Shown: positions 34,472 through 37,759 of the stretch, in pieces
Layout of the letters: each line of letters opens with the position of its first letter
How positions within the stretch are numbered: position 1 is the stretch's first letter
NCBI GenBank assembly: GCA_001828935.1
Contig: MHZX01000014.1
Location: 1 to 37,759, forward strand
Direction of reading: 5' to 3'
DNA length: 37,759 nt
DNA from: Rhodocyclales bacterium RIFCSPLOWO2_02_FULL_63_24
Lineage (GTDB): Bacteria > Pseudomonadota > Gammaproteobacteria > Burkholderiales > Rhodocyclaceae
The notes under the pieces: model-generated
Seen by the model: only the letters and a program-made list of their open reading frames with translations
Told to the model about the DNA's origin: nothing
The model's database searches: none
Made by a program: the position numbers and the translations under genes

Positions 34472-36118
34472 ATGCACAATATTTCCATCGGCAAGCGCAT
34501 TTTCATTCTCATGGTGGTCAGCAGTCTGCTGCTGTTGACCGTCGCCGGCATCGGCTGGCGCAATGAAAGCCATGCCGTTGCCTCGCTCAAGACCGTGTTC
34601 GAGGATCGTGTCACGCCGCTGCGCGATTTGGCGAAGATAGGCGAATTGCTCGGCGACAACACCACCGAGTTGCTGCTGGTTATCCAGCATGATCCCAAAG
34701 GTCCGCTCGCCGCCGCCCACGATCACCCGGTGGATATCCACCTGGAAAACTTCGGCAAGCGTCGCGCCGAGATCAACGCCTTGTGGGACAAGTACATGGC
34801 GACCCGCATGAGCGAAAGGGAAAAACAACTGGCCGCCGATTTTGGCGCCAAGCGCAAGATATGGGTCGAGCAGGCCGCCAGCCTGATGACGCGCCTCAAG
34901 GACGGCGACTATTCGCCGGAACTGGTCAAGGAACTGCTCGCCGCGCGCAAACAGCATTCGGTGGCCGCCATCGAGGCCCTTGGCAACTTGTCGGCCTATC
35001 AGGGGCAGGCGGCGCGCGAGATCTATGAAGCCGAACTCGCCACCCATGATGTCGGCACCCTGTTGTTCGTGCTGATTGTCGTCGGCGGCCTGGCTGGCAG
35101 CGGCGCCTTTGCCTGGGTTCTGACCCGCGCCATTACCACGCCCATCAATACCTCGGTCGATATTGCCGAAGCCATCGCCAGCGGCGACCTGACGCACGCG
35201 GTGCCGCAGGGCGGCCGCGATGAAGCTGGACGATTGCTGGCCGCCTTTGCCCGCATGCAGGACGGTCTGCGCAGCATGGTCAGCGCTTCGCAGCGAAGTG
35301 CCCAGGAACTCGGACGTGCCGCGCAAGACATGGCGGCAGCGGCGCAACAGTCGGCCAACGCCTCGGCGGCGCAGAGTTCGGCTGCATCGGGCATGGCCGC
35401 TTCGGTCGAAGAGATGTCGGTCTCGATCGACCAGGTGCGCGACCACGCGCGCGACGCGCGCAGCATCGCCACCAGCGCCGGCGATGAATCGCGCGCAGGC
35501 GGCCAGGTGGTGCACTCCAGCGCCGAGGAAATGCGCGAGGTCGCCGCAGCGGTCAATGTTGCCGCCGGCACCATTCGCGAACTCGAAAACTATTCGAACG
35601 AGATTTCCGCCGTGGTGAACGTGATTCGCGAGGTTGCCGATCAGACCAACCTGCTGGCGCTCAACGCCGCCATCGAGGCCGCGCGTGCCGGCGAGCAGGG
35701 GCGCGGTTTCGCGGTCGTTGCCGACGAAGTCAGAAAGCTCGCCGAGCGCACTTCCGAGTCCACGCACACCATCGGCAGCGTCATCAACAAGGTCCAGGCC
35801 GGCGCCCGGCGCGCTGCGCAGGAAATCGAAAGCGGTGTGGCGCGCGTCGGTGATGGCGTCAAGCTGGCCCATCAGGCCGGCGATTCGATCACCGGTATCC
35901 AGGCCGGGGCCGAGCGGGTGGTTACCGCCGTCGGCGACATCGGCAGTGCGCTCGATGAGCAGGCTGCCGCGGCGCAGGAGATCGCCCGTGGCGTCGAGCG
36001 CATCGCCAGCATGTCGGAAGAAAACAGCGCCTCGGCACGCCAGACTGCGGCCGCGGCCGGACACTTGCACACGCTGGCGGGCGAACTGGAACGCTCGGTC
36101 GCGCGCTTCCGCGTCTGA
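34472..36118 (+). CDS. Methyl-accepting chemotaxis protein
   Basis: A 548-residue chemoreceptor. TM helices at about 8-28 and 194-217 enclose a helical periplasmic domain (about 30-192, four-helix-bundle type). HAMP (about 218-270) and the cytoplasmic signalling coiled coil follow, with the hairpin tip near 385-424 ([19 protein letters not shown], then [15 protein letters not shown]). The C-terminus is SVARFRV, with no NWETF-type tether for CheR or CheB. The run GGGGGG is a serviceable ribosome site. The adaptation genes cheR, cheB and cheD lie nearby on the other strand, but no cheA or cheW is in the window. The ligand is unknown; the long charged loop near 73-95 is rich in His and Asp. Confidence 0.95.
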   Translation: MHNISIGKRIFILMVVSSLLLLTVAGIGWRNESHAVASLKTVFEDRVTPLRDLAKIGELLGDNTTELLLVIQHDPKGPLAAAHDHPVDIHLENFGKRRAEINALWDKYMATRMSEREKQLAADFGAKRKIWVEQAASLMTRLKDGDYSPELVKELLAARKQHSVAAIEALGNLSAYQGQAAREIYEAELATHDVGTLLFVLIVVGGLAGSGAFAWVLTRAITTPINTSVDIAEAIASGDLTHAVPQGGRDEAGRLLAAFARMQDGLRSMVSASQRSAQELGRAAQDMAAAAQQSANASAAQSSAASGMAASVEEMSVSIDQVRDHARDARSIATSAGDESRAGGQVVHSSAEEMREVAAAVNVAAGTIRELENYSNEISAVVNVIREVADQTNLLALNAAIEAARAGEQGRGFAVVADEVRKLAERTSESTHTIGSVINKVQAGARRAAQEIESGVARVGDGVKLAHQAGDSITGIQAGAERVVTAVGDIGSALDEQAAAAQEIARGVERIASMSEENSASARQTAAAAGHLHTLAGELERSVARFRV

Positions 36119-36133
36119 GAAGCGCGTCGCGGC

Positions 36134-37759
36134 CTAGCCGGTCGCTGTCGGCGTAGCGCGGAGCCCGCGCAGTTCCGCTGCGGCACCTTCGAAATCGAAG
36201 GCCTCGATCCGTGCCAGCAAGGGCCTGGCGGCTTCGCCGAAGGCGGCGCGCAGAAGCCCGGCTTGGTCCTTGGCTAGGTAGCCCGCGGCAATGTCGCCCT
36301 GTTCCAGGAGATTTTCCAGGCGCCTCAGCACGTCACCCAGGCGCGCGGTGTCGACCTGCGTCTCGGTGGTCGCTTCGCCGAGACCTCCGGCGGCCTGTCG
36401 GATGCCGGCGACCAGGCTGGACAGTTCGGCGGCAAGGATGGCGCAGAGCCGGCGGATTTCTGCGACCTCTGCCATGTTGCGCAGCGCCGACAGGATTTCG
36501 CCTGCGGTGGCCGCGACCTTCTGCGCCCCCAGCATGCCGGCCGAGCCGCGCAGGGAATGCGCGATCGGTTCGATTGCCGCCAGGTCGCCGACCGCCAGCA
36601 TTTCCGAGATACGGTCCGCATGCTGGTGGTAGCCGTCGGCAAACAAGTCCAGCAGCTTCATGTACTTCGCCAGGTTGCCGCGCATCACCGCCAGGCCGTA
36701 ATCGAGGTCGAGGCCGGGAATGCCGGTCAGGCGCTGTCGCAGGTCTCCATCGTCGGCGGCTGCGGCAAGTGGGGCGGATGGGGCTTCCGGTTTTTCCGGC
36801 GTCGTTTCCGGCAACCACTTCAGCAAGCTGGCATAGAACTTCGCCGGGTTCACCGGTTTGGCGACGAAGTCGTTCATGCCCGCCTCCTTGCAGGCCGTGC
36901 GGTCTTCTTCGAAGGCATTGGCGGTCATCGCCAGAATCGGCGTGGCGGCGCGGCCGGGCAGGGCGCGAATCGCACGGGTGGCGTCGAGCCCGTTCAGTTG
37001 CGGCATCTGCACGTCCATCAGGATCAGGTCATACGCCGTGGCGCCGGCCATGCTCACGGCCTCGCGACCGTTTTCCGCCGTGTCGGCGTTGAGTCCTGCG
37101 GCGTGGATCAGTTCCAGGGCCACTTCGCGGTTGACAGCATTGTCTTCGGCCAGCAGCAGCCGCGCGCCGCCATGGCGGCGACGCAGCCAGGATTCGACTG
37201 CGTCGTCGGGGCCGGCCTCCTCCTGGTCGGGCGACATGACGCCGTGGCCGCGCTGCAGCCGAGCGGTAAACCAGAAGGTGCTGCCCTCACCCGGCGTGCT
37301 GTCGGCGCCGACTTCTCCCCCCATCAGTTGCGCCAGCCGCCGCGTGATGACCAGCCCGAGTCCGGTGCCGCCGTATTTGCGCGTGGTCGAGGTGTCGGCT
37401 TGTTCGAAGGCATGGAACAGGCTGGAGATCCTTTCCGGAGTGATGCCGATACCCGTGTCCGCGACTTCGAAACGGACCATGAGCTCGTCTGCCGATTCCC
37501 CGGCAGGATTGTCGGTCGCGCACAGACGCGCGCGCAGGGCGATGGAACCTCGCTCGGTGAACTTTATGGCGTTGCCGGCGAAGTTGAGCAGCGCCTGGCG
37601 CAAGCGGGTCGGATCGCCGCGCAACCAGAGTGGCACCTCGTCACAGTCGACCGTGAGCGAAATCCCTTTGGCGCGGGCCTCCTCGCCGATCAGGGAACGC
37701 GTGTGATCGAGAATCGCCGCCAGCGAAAAATCGGTTTGTTCCAGCGCCAGCTTGCCGGC
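36134..37759 (-). CDS. Hybrid histidine kinase (ATPase-REC-HPt), N-terminus outside the window
   Basis: The frame is open to the window edge, giving 541 C-terminal residues; the GTG at 37636 is internal (Val), not the start. Counting from the edge, the first 40 residues ([17 protein letters not shown] onward) are the linker after the phosphoacceptor helix, whose His lies outside. Then the ATPase domain (about 45-170; [20 protein letters not shown]), a receiver (about 197-320; D249 in [10 protein letters not shown]301 in VAKPV) and an HPt domain (about 345-450; H401 in AHSLRGSAG). This is a BarA-type phosphorelay kinase of a different core family from the other five. It converges with the chemoreceptor gene, 15 bases apart. 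Its final phosphate acceptor could be the FixJ-type regulator (inference). Confidence 0.93.
   Translation of the reverse strand, partial: AGKLALEQTDFSLAAILDHTRSLIGEEARAKGISLTVDCDEVPLWLRGDPTRLRQALLNFAGNAIKFTERGSIALRARLCATDNPAGESADELMVRFEVADTGIGITPERISSLFHAFEQADTSTTRKYGGTGLGLVITRRLAQLMGGEVGADSTPGEGSTFWFTARLQRGHGVMSPDQEEAGPDDAVESWLRRRHGGARLLLAEDNAVNREVALELIHAAGLNADTAENGREAVSMAGATAYDLILMDVQMPQLNGLDATRAIRALPGRAATPILAMTANAFEEDRTACKEAGMNDFVAKPVNPAKFYASLLKWLPETTPEKPEAPSAPLAAAADDGDLRQRLTGIPGLDLDYGLAVMRGNLAKYMKLLDLFADGYHQHADRISEMLAVGDLAAIEPIAHSLRGSAGMLGAQKVAATAGEILSALRNMAEVAEIRRLCAILAAELSSLVAGIRQAAGGLGEATTETQVDTARLGDVLRRLENLLEQGDIAAGYLAKDQAGLLRAAFGEAARPLLARIEAFDFEGAAAELRGLRATPTATG

Noticed and set aside
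37634-37636. GTG as the start of the right-edge hybrid kinase
   Set aside because: The frame continues to the window edge with residues typical of the linker between the phosphoacceptor helix and the ATPase domain, so this GTG is an internal Val.

Overview
The window is a GC-rich, gene-dense stretch of bacterial chromosome given over almost entirely to signal transduction. Gene style (PAS-GGDEF-EAL proteins, a hemerythrin-kinase fusion, a cheR-cheB-cheD set, a FIST protein, a XylR_N/V4R sensor) suggests a betaproteobacterium, perhaps of the Rhodocyclales. This is inferred from gene content; no rRNA or other taxonomic marker is present. I see no tRNA, rRNA, CRISPR array, insertion sequence or phage gene.

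Left edge (1-414): the start of a divergent minus-strand gene (12 residues visible, HipB-like at best), a perfect -10 box, three copies of a GCGATA(G/C)CATCG motif, and a sigma54-like -24/-12 site in front of the first complete gene.

Plus-strand block A (415-8263): a soluble PAS-PAS-GGDEF-EAL protein, an ornithine cyclodeaminase/mu-crystallin family enzyme (the only clearly metabolic gene), a tandem receiver protein, and a membrane sensor-HAMP-PAS-PAS-GGDEF-EAL-REC protein whose two catalytic domains both look dead.

Plus-strand block B (8477-15944): a compact five-gene operon behind a good sigma70 promoter. It holds an HTH-REC regulator, a FIST sensor protein, a GAF histidine kinase, a secreted PstS-like binding protein and a membrane GAF-GGDEF-EAL-REC protein.

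Minus-strand block (33493 down to 15949): cheR-cheB-cheD; REC-PAS-GGDEF-EAL; a XylR_N/V4R-PAS3 histidine kinase; an HDOD protein; a membrane HD-GYP protein; a multi-TM PAS histidine kinase overlapping a REC-HD-GYP gene; a PAS histidine kinase; a hemerythrin histidine kinase; and a second tandem receiver protein.

Right edge: a FixJ-type regulator and a methyl-accepting chemotaxis protein (+), then a hybrid kinase (-) running off the window.

Five of the six kinases share one catalytic core, and eight of the twelve receiver domains share one signature near the conserved Lys (INxxxIYxFLxKPW-like). The natural reading is a dense, possibly cross-talking phosphorelay network. Its inputs include oxygen (hemerythrin), aromatic-type ligands (V4R), periplasmic ligands and FIST ligands, and its main output is cyclic-di-GMP turnover (two apparently intact GGDEF-EAL proteins, two degenerate ones, two HD-GYP phosphodiesterases). 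The partner assignments are inference.
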